Positions 32,586 through 43,600 of a stretch of 64,000 nt of DNA are shown here, in pieces. Source of the stretch: Orbilia blumenaviensis (taxonomy: Eukaryota > Ascomycota > Orbiliomycetes > Orbiliales > Orbiliaceae). How positions within the stretch are numbered: position 1 is the stretch's first letter; every line of letters begins with the position of its first letter. The stretch covers positions 744,001-808,000 of the forward strand of contig JAVHNS010000010.1 in the NCBI GenBank assembly GCA_036872755.1. The letters are read 5' to 3'. Under the pieces are notes generated by a model that had not been told where the DNA came from, did not search any database, and saw only the letters and a list, made by a program, of their open reading frames with translations. The position numbers were made by a program, and so were the translations under genes.

Positions 32586-33264
32586 GATAAACTAAACGCT
32601 AGCCGGTTACCGGTTACCGGCTTAACCGCAGCGGCTAGTCGATCGACGTCACTGACTTGTTGACAATATTCTTGACTCAGGTCAGGGTGGTCTCGTGGGG
32701 TCAGGGTACTGGTAGCTGCGCTGCGCTGCACTGGCACGCGGGTGACAAAAAACAGAAGCAAGATTCGACCAACACACTATATAATCTTGCTTCTGTTTTT
32801 TTGTCACCTCGGATCCTTGCACGACCTTACAGATCTGGAACAACCCTTTCCAGATTAAGAAGTTGCCTACTCAGGCAATAAATTAAGTTTAATTCGTGTC
32901 TTGGCGGCGCTCCCAGGATTGATCCTTACCTAATGCGAATGCTCCAGCCTAACCAACACGACAACGAATCGGGGCATCTACGACAATAAAACGGACTTCA
33001 CGACTTCAAACCGGGTTCAACGACATTGATCCGGACCCGCAACACTTTTTTAGGGCTTCACTTACGTAAAGTTTGGGGGCATGTAGATACGGCAAATTTT
33101 GATTTTTCTGGGCAGCCTTGTCGAGAGGCAAAACTATAAAGACCGCGCTCCCGCCTGTTCTTTCATCGAAACGGCTTAAACAATTTCACCATTCCATCGA
33201 CTCTAGACTAGAGAACCATAGACCTCATAATACTAATATACTCGTCAACGATAAAATAATAGAA
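32586..33264. promoter_or_regulatory. Shared divergent promoter region of Cys-motif gene A and the ENA ATPase
   Basis: 679 bp between two divergent start codons. It contains GGTTACC-type tandem words at 32603-32620 and a 25-bp near-perfect hairpin (listed separately). No gene is seen. Co-regulation of the two genes is inferred only from geometry. Confidence 0.5.
32741..32808. repeat. Near-perfect inverted repeat (25/26-nt arms, 17-nt loop)
   Basis: The left arm 32741-32765 begins GGTGACAAAA and ends AAGCAAGATT. The right arm 32783-32808 is its reverse complement except for one extra base in the A/T run (6 A versus 7 T). Loop 32766-32782. A transcript would fold into a long stem with one bulge. 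No target-site duplication is evident at the edges, so a small foldback element or MITE remnant is possible but not shown. Confidence 0.9.
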
Positions 33265-36200
33265 ATGACAACGAAGAAAACCCCTATTGCGCAACCGGGC
33301 CCTACCCTTCAGCGCCCGGCTCACGCAATCGATCACGCCAAGGTCGTTGCCGAAACCGGTGCCAACGCCGTAGACGGTTTGACTTCAGCCGAAGCAGCCG
33401 AACGGCTTCAACGACACGGGCGTAATGTCCTCGACAACACCGGCGGCGTTCAGTCTATCGAAATCCTGATCCGTCAGGTCGCAAATCCAATGAACCTTGT
33501 AACTAACCAATCAGGATTATGAAATCCCCAAAAATTTCGCCCCGAAATCAAAGAAAACATGAGCATTGAGGGACTCACTGAGCCTCCCCGGCTTTCCGTC
33601 TTCTTTTAGGTACTTGTCCTCGCTATGGCTGCTTCTTTTGGCATCAAAGCTTGGATTGAAGGCGGTGTCGTCTCTGCGGTCATTTTCTTAAATATCGTGA
33701 TCGGTTTCTTCCAGGAATACCGCGCTGAATCGCTTCTCGACTCCCTCAAGAGTTTGAGTTTCCCGACAGCCGTGGTAATCCGAGATGGAAAAACCGTGAC
33801 CGTGCCCACAGCTGACGTTGTCGTTGGCGATATTGTGGAAATGAAAATGGGAGACACCGTGCCCGCAGATGTACGGTATGTATTCAAATCCATTTAGATA
33901 AATCTTTTTTTGGGTGACATGGACACTGACGCGTATGAGGTCCCAGATTGATTGAGGCTGTGAATTTTGAAACAGATGAAGCTCTGCTTACTGGCGAATC
34001 TTTACCTGTGCGAAAAGATGCCGACGAAGTTTATGATATTGATACGGGAGCTGGTGATCGTCTTAACGTGGCGTACAGTTCTACGACCATAACCAAAGGA
34101 AGGGCGAAAGGTGTTGTCTATGCCATTGGAATGAAAACAGAGATTGGACTTATAGCCGCAAGTCTTCAGCAAAAGCGGGCTTCTAGGACTGCTCAGCGAC
34201 TAGGCGAGAACGAAAAGCGGCCTCATAAAGTTGTAAAAGCCTGGGGTGCCATTGTCTTGGATTCACTCAAAGCCTTCTTCGGTTTAAACGTAGGAACTCC
34301 ACTTCAACAAAGAATGGCTAGACTCGCTATTTTCTTGTTTGGAACCGCTATATTGTGCACAATTATCGTGCTCGCGGCCAATAAGTTCAGTTCAAGGCAG
34401 GAAGTTATCATATATGCGGTTGCGACTGGACTGTCTATGATTCCTGCCAGCTTGCTTGTGGTCCTTACAATTACGCTGGCAGCTGGAACAAACCAAATGG
34501 CAAAGAGACATGTTATCGTTAGAAACCCCAAGAGCTTGGAGGCTCTGGGTGCTGTCACTGGTAAGAACCTTATCAACTTCATAGCCACCAGGATTGGTAT
34601 GGAATATGTTGCGCGCCCAGTACTAACGATTTGTTAGATATCTGCTCTGACAAGACCGGGACCTTAACTCAAGGAAAGATGGTTGCAAGAAAAGCCTGGA
34701 TTCCATCCATAGGGACTTACTCTGTGGATACTGGGAGCGAGCCATTCAACCCTCGACTTGGGACCGTATATCTGCATGACAGCACACCCAGCTCGCTTGT
34801 TGGGAACGATTTGGATCTCGGGGACGTCGAGGACGCTGGAACCAGCACCGAAAGAAATGCCCAACTCAAAAACTTCTTAGATGTGGCAGCCCTAGCAAAT
34901 CTCGCGGAACTCCACCAAAATGAAGAAGGCAAATGGATTGCTCGCGGTGACCCGACCGAAATCGCGATCCAAGTGTTTTCATCTCGCTTCGGTTGGAACA
35001 GGAACCAGCTTGTCGAATCAGGCTGGAGACATGTTGCAGAATTTCCATTTGATTCCGGGGTTAAGAAGATGTCAGTCGTGTTTGCTAATAAGGCCGGTGA
35101 GAGCTACATCTTCACCAAAGGTGCGGTCGAGAGGATTGTTGCCTCTTGCACATCGGTCCAACTCACCAAAGCGGACTCGGTTGTTTCTATGACGGATGAT
35201 CTTCGAGATGAAATCCTTAAGAACATGGAAGCACTTGCTGGTATGGGCCTTCGAGTTTTAGCTCTCGCAAGTAAGCGATACCACGAAGAGATCATCCCTT
35301 CGCAAGAAAGAAGAGATGAAATAGAAAACCAGCTTGAATTCCAGGGTCTTATTGGCTTATACGACCCACCGCGCCCAGAGTCTAAGGGATCGGTTGAACA
35401 ATGTCATAAGGCAGGAATTGTTGTGCACATGGTGACTGGTGACCATCCCAAAACTGCTAGGGCGATCGCCGAGGAGGTTGGAATCATACCATCCGCCTCT
35501 GATGTCGCTCTACTCAGTCAAGATGTATCTGATTCGATTGTCATGACTGCCAGCCAATTTGACAGTTTGACCAATGACCAGATCGATGCTTTACCTGCAC
35601 TTCCGCTTGTGGTAGCCAGGTGTGCGCCAAGTACAAAGGTTAGAATGATTGAGGCTTTACATAGACGCGAAAGGTTCTGTGCAATGGTATGTTTTTACAA
35701 CTTTAAAGTTTTTCTAAACAGCATTTTCATTGGGTTTAAGTATTGAGCTATAGCGCTGACCTAGTATCAAAAACGATATAGACAGGTGATGGGGTAAATG
35801 ATTCTCCTTCTCTTAAGCATGCGGATGTCGGGATCGCTATGGGGCAGTCGGGTTCGGATGTCGCCAAAGCCGCTTCCGATATTGTACTGACGGACGATAA
35901 CTTTGCGAGTATTCTAAATGCGGTTGAGGAGGGGCGCCGAATGTTTGATAACATTCAAAAGGTTCTCTGCCATTTGCTCGCCCAGAACTTAGGGCAAGCT
36001 GTAACACTGTTAATTGGCCTTGCCTTTAAAGACTCTTCTGGAACTTCTGTATTTCCGATCACACCAGTCGAGATTATGTGGATTATCACTGTTACAGGTG
36101 GTACTCCAGACATGGGGCTTGGTTTCGAAAAGGCCGCCCCAGATATCTTATCCCGCCCCCCAGTCGGCCAAGAGGGCATTTTCTCTCTCGAAGTCATGAT

Positions 36201-36744
36201 CGATATGGTCGTTTATGGCATTTGGATCGGTGCCCTCTGCCTATCATCCTTCACATTGGTACTCTACGGGTTTAATAGCGACGACAAAAACCCACTTGGG
36301 TTCAATTGCAATCACGAATATACACCCCAATGCGATGCCGTCTTCCGAGCTCGAGCAACATGTTTTGTCTGCTTAATGTGGTTCTTACTCTTTCTTGCAT
36401 GGGAACTCGTCGACTTACGCCGCAGCTTCTTCTACTTACACGCTTCGGACGTCGCTGACGGGAGAGAATTGAAGAAGCGGAAGGTTTTCACCCAGTGGGC
36501 TGTCGATATCTGGAGGAATCGGTTCTTGTTCTGGGCTGTCATCATTGGGTTCTTTTCAGTATTCCCAGTGCTTTATATCCCTGTTGTTAATACCAAGGTG
36601 TTTAAACATAAGGGTATTACGTGGGAATGGGGGATCGCTTTCGTAGCTTTCTTCCTGTTTTTTACAGGTGTAGAAACCTGGAAGTGGGTGAAAAGGGCTT
36701 GGTTCAGGAGACAGGCGAAGCGATGCAATGCAGGAGGTGTTTGA
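33265..36744 (+). CDS. ena1: ENA-type P-type ATPase (P2D Na+/K+ exporter)
   Basis: Five exons: 33265-33498, 33610-33875, 33947-34560, 34638-35686 and 35782-36744, giving 1041 residues. Intron phases agree and each junction restores a family motif. ENA pumps expel Na+ (or K+) across the fungal plasma membrane at high salt or alkaline pH. Seen: TGES at 182-185 (actuator), phosphorylated D376 in DKTGT, MVTGDHPKTA, and the hinge TGDGVNDSPSLK at 722 onward, whose SPSLK ending is characteristic of ENA. Also seen are the M4 segment (LSMIPASLLVVLTIT) and the M5-M6 segment (TPVEIMWIITVTGG). The length fits the family. It is the only transporter in the window and is flanked by two related Cys-motif genes on the opposite strand. 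Salt or pH regulation is expected from the family; I did not verify binding sites. Confidence 0.94.
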
Positions 36745-37215
36745 AGGGTACCCGGGTGCCACTACGGGCTAGATTATCGAGCTTGCCGATCGAGTGATCG
36801 TGGTGCACCCATAATACTTCCACGGCCAGGAAGGCAATATAAGACTACCCATATACCAGTTACATATACATGCATATACTCTTAAGAAGTACCCGAGGAG
36901 TCCAAAGCGGTTAGTTTTATACAGTAATTAAAGTCTCTAAGCTAGTTTCTTTCATAAAATTCATCTTTCGTTCTACTGTCACCGCAACGGCGGCTGTATA
37001 ACGAATTGCTCCTCTCAATACCACTAGGTTTATAAACGTAAAATTCCTTGATTATTTGCACAAGGCTTAACTATAAAGGCACTACGACCAGTTTAACTAT
37101 ACCTGACGTATTAGGTATCCGTAAATGGTGCACAATAAATGATAATGTGGAGAATGCCTTTTGTTGTATGGAAAGTTCTAACCACCCACCCCAGGTTAAA
37201 CGCAGCGGCGCCTAA
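36745..37215. other. Intergenic, convergent 3' ends
   Basis: Just under 0.5 kb of AT-rich 3' sequence between the ENA gene and the second Cys-motif gene; no gene. Confidence 0.55.
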
Positions 37216-38298
37216 TTATTCTTCGTCATTGTCGGCCTTTGGGTCACTCTTAAACCTCCCACCTCCCACCAACGGTTTGACAAAATATAAACATATCTCT
37301 AACCCCATAACCGCACTATCTCCTGTCGCTTCGTCTTTTTCGTCAGTCATAAAATTCCACCTTACAATGCCCGCTTCCCCAGCCGGTAACCCCTCCACTA
37401 CCTTTCCCAATGCCGCCTCTTGCCCCAGTCCCAAGGGCTCCTGTTGATCAGGTCCATATAACCACGTCACCGCATTTTCCAATAATATCTTATATGTTAT
37501 CACCCCACCGACTACATCCTCCGCCACAATTTTTAGTTCGGGGAGATCTTCCTCCAAACAACAAGGACAAGAAAGTCTCTGGTCATCATCTTGTCCTTCG
37601 TGGTCTACAGCCTTTAATGTGATACTTGGGCACGGTGGGTGTGTGAGTGGAATGTTATATTCAGGCTTATTCGACAACTCTGTGAGTTTTCTGATGTAGT
37701 ATTTTCGTAGGGATGTTGTGTCGGTGCCAACTGAAGGGTCAGTGGAGGCATTGGTGATGGCGTTTATTAATTTGACTAACTCGGCGAAAAAGGCCCTATT
37801 CATGAAGTAGGGGACGTATGGAGTGCGTTCCCCGTCATCTTCTTCGTCGTCGTCTTCGTCATCTTCTCCGTCGTCTTCGTCGGATGAGATGTCGGTGTTT
37901 GTGGTCGATTCGATGTCGGAACGGACGTCGAAAGTGTCATTAGATTTTGGCGTAGGGGTTGGGCTACGGGAGAGAGCTATAGCGGGTTCAGATTCGGTAA
38001 CCATCTTGGAAAGTGTGCCGGTATTGTTGTGGAATTCGCTTAGTTGTAAAAGATATGAAGGCGGGTAATTAACCTGTCTTAGCAAGCTTCGACGTTCAGA
38101 ACGTGGAATCGAGTGTATTAGGGATCGGGATGTGTTGAACGTGGTATTTTGGCGGCAGTTAATTCGCACAGGACGAAGGGGAAAAGATTGAAAATGGTAA
38201 GCTGGTGGCTGGAGAGAGGGGATACGCTGATATTTATACCTTGCTAGCGATCCTACATCAATTATGATGCCGTACCGAAAAAATCCCGAGCGAATCAT
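37216..38298 (-). CDS. Cys-motif protein B, paralogue of the gene at 31695-32585
   Basis: Single exon, 360 residues, ATG at 38298. The N-terminal 70 residues are Arg/Ser-rich and nearly without acidic residues (RINCRQNTTFNTSRSLIHS), again presequence-like; a later ATG at residue 97 (MVTESEP) would remove it. A long Asp/Glu run (about 140-155) precedes the core shared with paralogue A: YNIPLTHPPCPSITLKAVD, RLSCPCCLEEDLPELKI and ITYKILLENAVTWLYG, then a C-terminal strand (GLEICLYFVKPL). The shared core is about 100 residues and the two N-terminal halves have diverged. The two copies lie 4.6 kb apart in the same orientation with the ENA gene between them on the other strand, suggesting an old tandem duplication around the ATPase or insertion of the ATPase between copies. 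Function unknown. Confidence 0.75.
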   Translation of the reverse strand: MIRSGFFRYGIIIDVGSLARYKYQRIPSLQPPAYHFQSFPLRPVRINCRQNTTFNTSRSLIHSIPRSERRSLLRQVNYPPSYLLQLSEFHNNTGTLSKMVTESEPAIALSRSPTPTPKSNDTFDVRSDIESTTNTDISSDEDDGEDDEDDDEEDDGERTPYVPYFMNRAFFAELVKLINAITNASTDPSVGTDTTSLRKYYIRKLTELSNKPEYNIPLTHPPCPSITLKAVDHEGQDDDQRLSCPCCLEEDLPELKIVAEDVVGGVITYKILLENAVTWLYGPDQQEPLGLGQEAALGKVVEGLPAGEAGIVRWNFMTDEKDEATGDSAVMGLEICLYFVKPLVGGGRFKSDPKADNDEE

Positions 38299-38714
38299 AC
38301 TTACACATCATGTAGTCATTATCTCGACTATACATGTATGGAATGAATTCATATGAACAAGGCAAATTCGAGTTTAGAGCGGCAAGATCTTCCATTCAGG
38401 CCGCCTGAATTCTAAGGCGATGCCTAGTCAGCAAATCCGAAAGGATCCACCAAACCTAGTCCGTGCTCACTAGTACGATTTGTTGAAGCTGCACGCGATG
38501 AATTCACTATAAATCATCATGAGGGACAAACAAATTAAATAGCAATTAACTATGCTGGGGCTATGGAAGTTTCAATGTACGGGATCATAAGGGCTGATTT
38601 ATCTGAGTCTATGTATACAAAACCCCTCACCCATAAAGTCTACTACTATTCTAGACTTTTGTTAAACATCTCCATATATGAACTGTGTCAAATTGTTTCC
38701 TCCAGTTCCCAGAC
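38299..38714. other. Short intergenic region
   Basis: About 0.4 kb between the start of Cys-motif gene B and the end of dps1, both on the minus strand. It holds the promoter of gene B and nothing else recognisable. Confidence 0.55.
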
Positions 38715-40635
38715 TTACGGCCTCAGTCTCTGTGGGTCACGTGGGAAGGCGCTACCTCTCCTAATGTTTCCAAGTCCCAGCCACAGGAATACGACTCTCT
38801 CGAGACCGATACCACCACCAGCGTGTGGTGGGGCACCATATTTAAAGGCATCGACGTAGTCAATTAGGCCCGGGCTGGTTGGGTCAACTCCCAGCGTCTT
38901 CATTCGTTCTGCCAAAAGTCCAGAGTCGTGGACACGCTGGGCACCGGACAAGATTTCTTGTCCGCGCATGAAGAAGTCTACAACAGGATTTAGATGCTGC
39001 TAAGCTAAATAATGGATACTATGGGAGGCGCTTACCGTAAGAGTTCGAGTAGTTAGGGTCATGGGGATCTGGCATGGTATAGAAAGGTCGAACGCTCAAT
39101 GGGAACTTGTCAAGAATGTAGAAGTCGGTGTCGTACTTCTCGAGGACAAGCTTACCGAGGAACTTTTCGTTATCGGTGCTAAAATTCCAGTGAGCCTTTA
39201 GTTGCTTCAGAGATAAATATTTTTGTATAGCTACCTCAAATCTTCAAGCGGCTCAACCTCGCGGCCAGCTTCTTGGAGCATCTTGATACCCTCGGCGAAT
39301 GTTAAAATAAGAGGCTTGCCGTCTTTGGGGATCTTAAATTCTTCAACTGGGTACTGCTTCCTGACGGTAGCAATTTCCTCGGCAAATCTCTCCTTCAATC
39401 CGTTGAAGATAAAGATGAGCATCTCTCCGATAAGTTCCATGACTTCATGGTAGTGCTCCTCGAAAGCCATTTCGAGATCGAGACCGGTGAACTACTCGCG
39501 GTTAGTAAATTTCTTGTGTGGAGAGAATGGGCAAGTTATACCTCGGTCATATGTCGAGGGGTATTGCTGTCCTCAGCTCTGAAAACGGGAGCAATCTCGA
39601 ACACTCTTTCGAAGTCACCAGCGATAAGCATCTGTTTGTATAACTGTGGGCTCTGGGCGAGGTAGGCCTTCCTATTGAAGTATGTAACTTCGAAGACATT
39701 GGCACCGCCTTCACTGGGGGCACCGAGAAGCTTTGGGGTATGCACTTCTACGAAACCACGGGCAGACAAGAATTCCTTGAACAACCCACAAACACCACTT
39801 GATACCCTGAAGATAGCTTGATTTGTAACGGTTCGGAAGTCAATCACCCTGTTATCGAGCCTGGTAGCTAGAGAAGTGATTGGAAGTCCAAGCCTCTGGG
39901 CCTCCTCTTCTGACCTTGAAGCATCTTCAATCTGGATTGGTAGTGGGCCGGCCTCAGATATTATAAATAATTTGGAGATGTGGATCTCGACATCCTGGAC
40001 AGTGGTCGACTTTATGGGTTCGTATGGCTTTGCGACAACACCGTGGACAAGGACAATTGACTCCAAACTAATAGAAGCAGCCCATTTTACCATTTGCTTT
40101 GAGACAGTACCGTCAGCTTGAACAGACATCAAGGCTTGAATGGTCTGGTGCTGCTGTCTCAATTCCAAAAAGGTCATCTTGTTACCCTGGGCACGGGCGT
40201 TGTGGACCCTGGCTCGGAACAAGACCTGCTTTCCCTCATCATCGGCCTTAATGCTGCCAATGGAGATTCTAGCAGCACCAGTACGTTCGGTGGATCGGTT
40301 TAGCGGGAGTGTCCCGTAATTCTCTGAGGCAGTATCGACGTTGGCGGCTTCACGTGCGGCCTTGGCAGCAGCTTCCTGTTCTGCTCGTTTCGCCGCCTTC
40401 TCTGCCTTCTCCTTCTCTTTCTGAAGCTTCTTCAAGGCATTCTTCGAAAGAGGCTTCCCGTCCTCACTATCCAAAAGCATTCATGCGTTAGCGGGATAAT
40501 TGGGTTGTAGTGGGAGGTAATGGTGGGGTAGTGGGGCAGATACCCAAGTGGAACGTCCTCTTGGACAGCAAGTTTTTCTACGCCAGCCTCGAGAGGCTGC
40601 TCTGGGACTTTTGACGAAGAGGCTTCGGACGACAT
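38715..40635 (-). CDS. dps1: Aspartyl-tRNA synthetase, cytoplasmic
   Basis: Five exons on the minus strand: 40635-40544, 40466-39542, 39491-39235, 39178-39036 and 38977-38715, giving 559 residues; introns are 50-77 nt and all phases fit. The enzyme charges tRNA-Asp. Seen: an N-terminal Lys/Ala-rich helix ([19 protein letters not shown]) typical of eukaryotic cytosolic AspRS and used for tRNA binding. An OB-fold anticodon-binding domain follows ([20 protein letters not shown]), then class II motif 2 ([15 protein letters not shown], completed across exons 2-3), motif 3 ([16 protein letters not shown]) and the standard C-terminus [10 protein letters not shown]. There is no mitochondrial presequence. 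The start chosen is the ATG at 40635 because an upstream in-frame extension has no ATG. The first intron follows the short exon ending VPLG, so ORF calling alone misses the true N-terminus. Confidence 0.95.
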
Positions 40636-43600
40636 CGTAGGGTTTATTGCAGTGGTAATTTCCAATTGAGGCTGTTCTCAGAGATGGAAGAGATGATGTT
40701 GGCTAGTTGGATGTGTTGGTGAGTCAAAAATCGTATGACGGCGGCCTGCTTCTTCTGTGATCCATCGCGCTTGGCGGCTACATGCTGCATGCTACGCTCG
40801 AAATACAATTGATCGGCTATAGTAAACACACCCCCATAACCAGATAACTTTTAGGACCATTGTTTCATGTCCCTTTTTCATAAATGAAAGTCTATAATTA
40901 CAGTATGTATTTACAATATGGAATCGCAGTTGCTAGAGCTTCATTGTAGTTTGGAACTTATATGCAACACGTGACCTTGTATTTGCTCGTTAGGATTCGC
41001 TATCGCGTAACGGCTGTCGTTTCCCCCTTGGAAACTGCATATCGAGACTGCATAAATCAGTTCGTGGCTTTCACAAACAGCATATTATGCATGAGGTGAT
41101 ACAGTGGGATAGACCCCCAGATGCCGAGTATTACAAATGCCGAGAGGAGATTGATATTCGTGGATTCTTCAGGCGAGTGGCGTTAGGAGTCTACGTTTAC
41201 AGAGAAACTCCATTAGTAGCCGTCCTTCGGGGGTCAACAAGTCAACAAATGCATAATATAATACCTAATAATCGATGGTTTTGGCTCGCTATGGGTGTAT
41301 CCAATATAGAGAATCAAAGGGAGGTAGCCACTATCGGAAAGAAAGAAAGTGCCCGTCAGCATCATCATCCCAAGGACATGGCATACGGGTGGAGGCGTAG
41401 GATCCAGTCCCGCGGATGTAGGGCCTATAGCTGCTACGTACTAATGAATGGCGACCCTCGAAATATCGATAATACGAGTTATTCGCTCCTGGATCACATT
41501 TTCAATTTCAATCAGCCTGAGACATTCGAAGACGAAGGGGCTTGAAGGCACATAGTCACCAGCATAGCTGTTCAAGGGCAATGCTGGTAGCTGACAAGTA
41601 GGGCGCAAGCCGCAGCTGAAAAGGCGGAAGGAAATAGCCAACCTTGGTTTCCTCAGAAATCTGCATGGTGGGCAAAAGCTGAAACTTGAGAACTTCTGAT
41701 TCGCTGGAGGATCGTATTTGGGTTGGTGATTGTCCGAGGAGGATGCAAGTCCGAGTTTCCGAGTTCGCGAGTTCAATTCGTGCATTCGAGACCGTCGACG
41801 TCTCAAGTCTGGTGGTGGTGCAGGGTTCTAGATGGTGTCGTTGAATTGAAAACCTGAATTTTCATGTCGCTTATCGGTGATAAGATCGAGGCGGTCATTG
41901 TTTTGCAGATCAAACAACACAGAGGATGACACGCAACACATGCACATGCGTGCTAATTACATACATCTAAGTACATAGAGTACATATGCAAACCAACCTC
42001 TGTGTGGTGGATGACGGCTCCGGACGTATCGCCAGGACTTGCAATGTCGAGCCCACCCATCTTAATAACAAGCCACCTGTATAGCCTCCTTAATCTTAAC
42101 AACGAACCAGAGGGCTTCCCGGACAGTCGGGTTTCATTACCAGGAGCCTATAAGTAATATTCGAAGCACCCCGGCCATCCGTCCATCGCCCGGGACATCC
42201 ACATCGCTAAAAGATGCTGCTTCGGGGTGGCGTATAGCCCGTTTATTCCCCTTTCATCACTAGACTAACCGTCGTATAGCTCGACATTTCTGTTTCAGGA
42301 GCGATTTCAGGTTGATAGGGTGTGGCGTCCGATGGATGACCCAAAGCCAAGGATCGCGGACGGCAGGAATAGAAAAATGTCGATGGGCGACCGAAGGAAT
42401 TCATATGAAGGAACAAAAAAAAAAAAGTGATCGTGAAAGCATCGGCCCGGCACAGGATGTTATAGCGTCCCGATACTATAGGGAGAATGCCTTCACTCTG
42501 CTTATCCAGCAAGGGGAAGCGAACGGCTTCAGTTTCGTCTTTTTTTCGAACCCTGTCAAATCTGTCGACCCCCGGCCAATGAGATCTGTCCGATCTCTAC
42601 GTAAAAGTGCCATGGGTATGCTCATCGGAGGCGGGAAACGCATATCTCCTCGCGCAGAAAACGTGATCGAAACCGTTATCACTCTCGACCTGTCCGAATG
42701 TCAGGGCTTAAATGAGGCTGAAACAAGGCGACAGAAAAGCACTTTACAATGTGTATTGCCCATCAAGCATATCATATATGGCGGTAGTAGTTAAGCTTAT
42801 TTGCAACCGTGCGAACCGTTAATCGCGATACTTCTTAGGGGCCGCCACCTTCATCACCAACTTGACATAGTACTGCAATCGATAGCCTCACGAAGCAATC
42901 CGATTATGGCTTCGCAGCTTTCATTCGGTGTGGGGCCGTCGGAAGGATACCTTTGAAATCTAATCTCCCGTCAATGATTGTACTGTTTGGGAAGCATCCT
43001 GCGACGCTAAGTTTTTTGGCACACTCGCTTGGGCACTTGGCTCCGAGAAATAACGTTAATTAACGACGTTGTCAATCTTAAAAAAAGTATTATTTACAAG
43101 GAAACCATCAGCAGAATCGCCCTTGAATCAGCCAACAGCGACTGCATCCAATTCTCTGGATGCTTAAGACGCCGCATAAGAGCCGTGTAGCAGGGTTATT
43201 ATTGTCACAGAAGACGACGAAATAATGGTTCTATGCGTTAAAACTTCTACGATTATCCTGACGCGGGGCTGTCTTGATCCCCACATGCCTTGGAGTTCTT
43301 GACAAAGGGTCCTTATCATCGAGGAACTGGCTTAAATCTAAGCGATGCGAATGGTGCCCCACTTAGGGCCAAATTTGTCAAAGATATTCGGTCCAAAATA
43401 CGTTTCAGCTTTTTGATAGTAAAATATTACGACTCTGAGACCAGACATTCATCGAAGGCAATTGCCTTCCGTCACGAGGCGAAAACAAGTAGCTGCCTCC
43501 TCCCGCATTGTTGAGAGCCTAAACTTGCCAACGGGATTTGATCTGTGTGGCGTGGGCCCAGGGGGTCAAAGTCGGCTCAGGGGCTTCCCGGAGCCAGTGG

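Noticed and set aside
41087..41545. 152-codon open frame starting with ATG on the plus strand
   Set aside because: No domain, no splice partner, and an open frame overlaps its 3' part on the other strand; kept out for lack of support, though a small orphan gene cannot be excluded.
42312..42794. 160-codon plus-strand frame
   Set aside because: Opens with a non-ATG codon, carries a poly-A run and shows no protein-like features.
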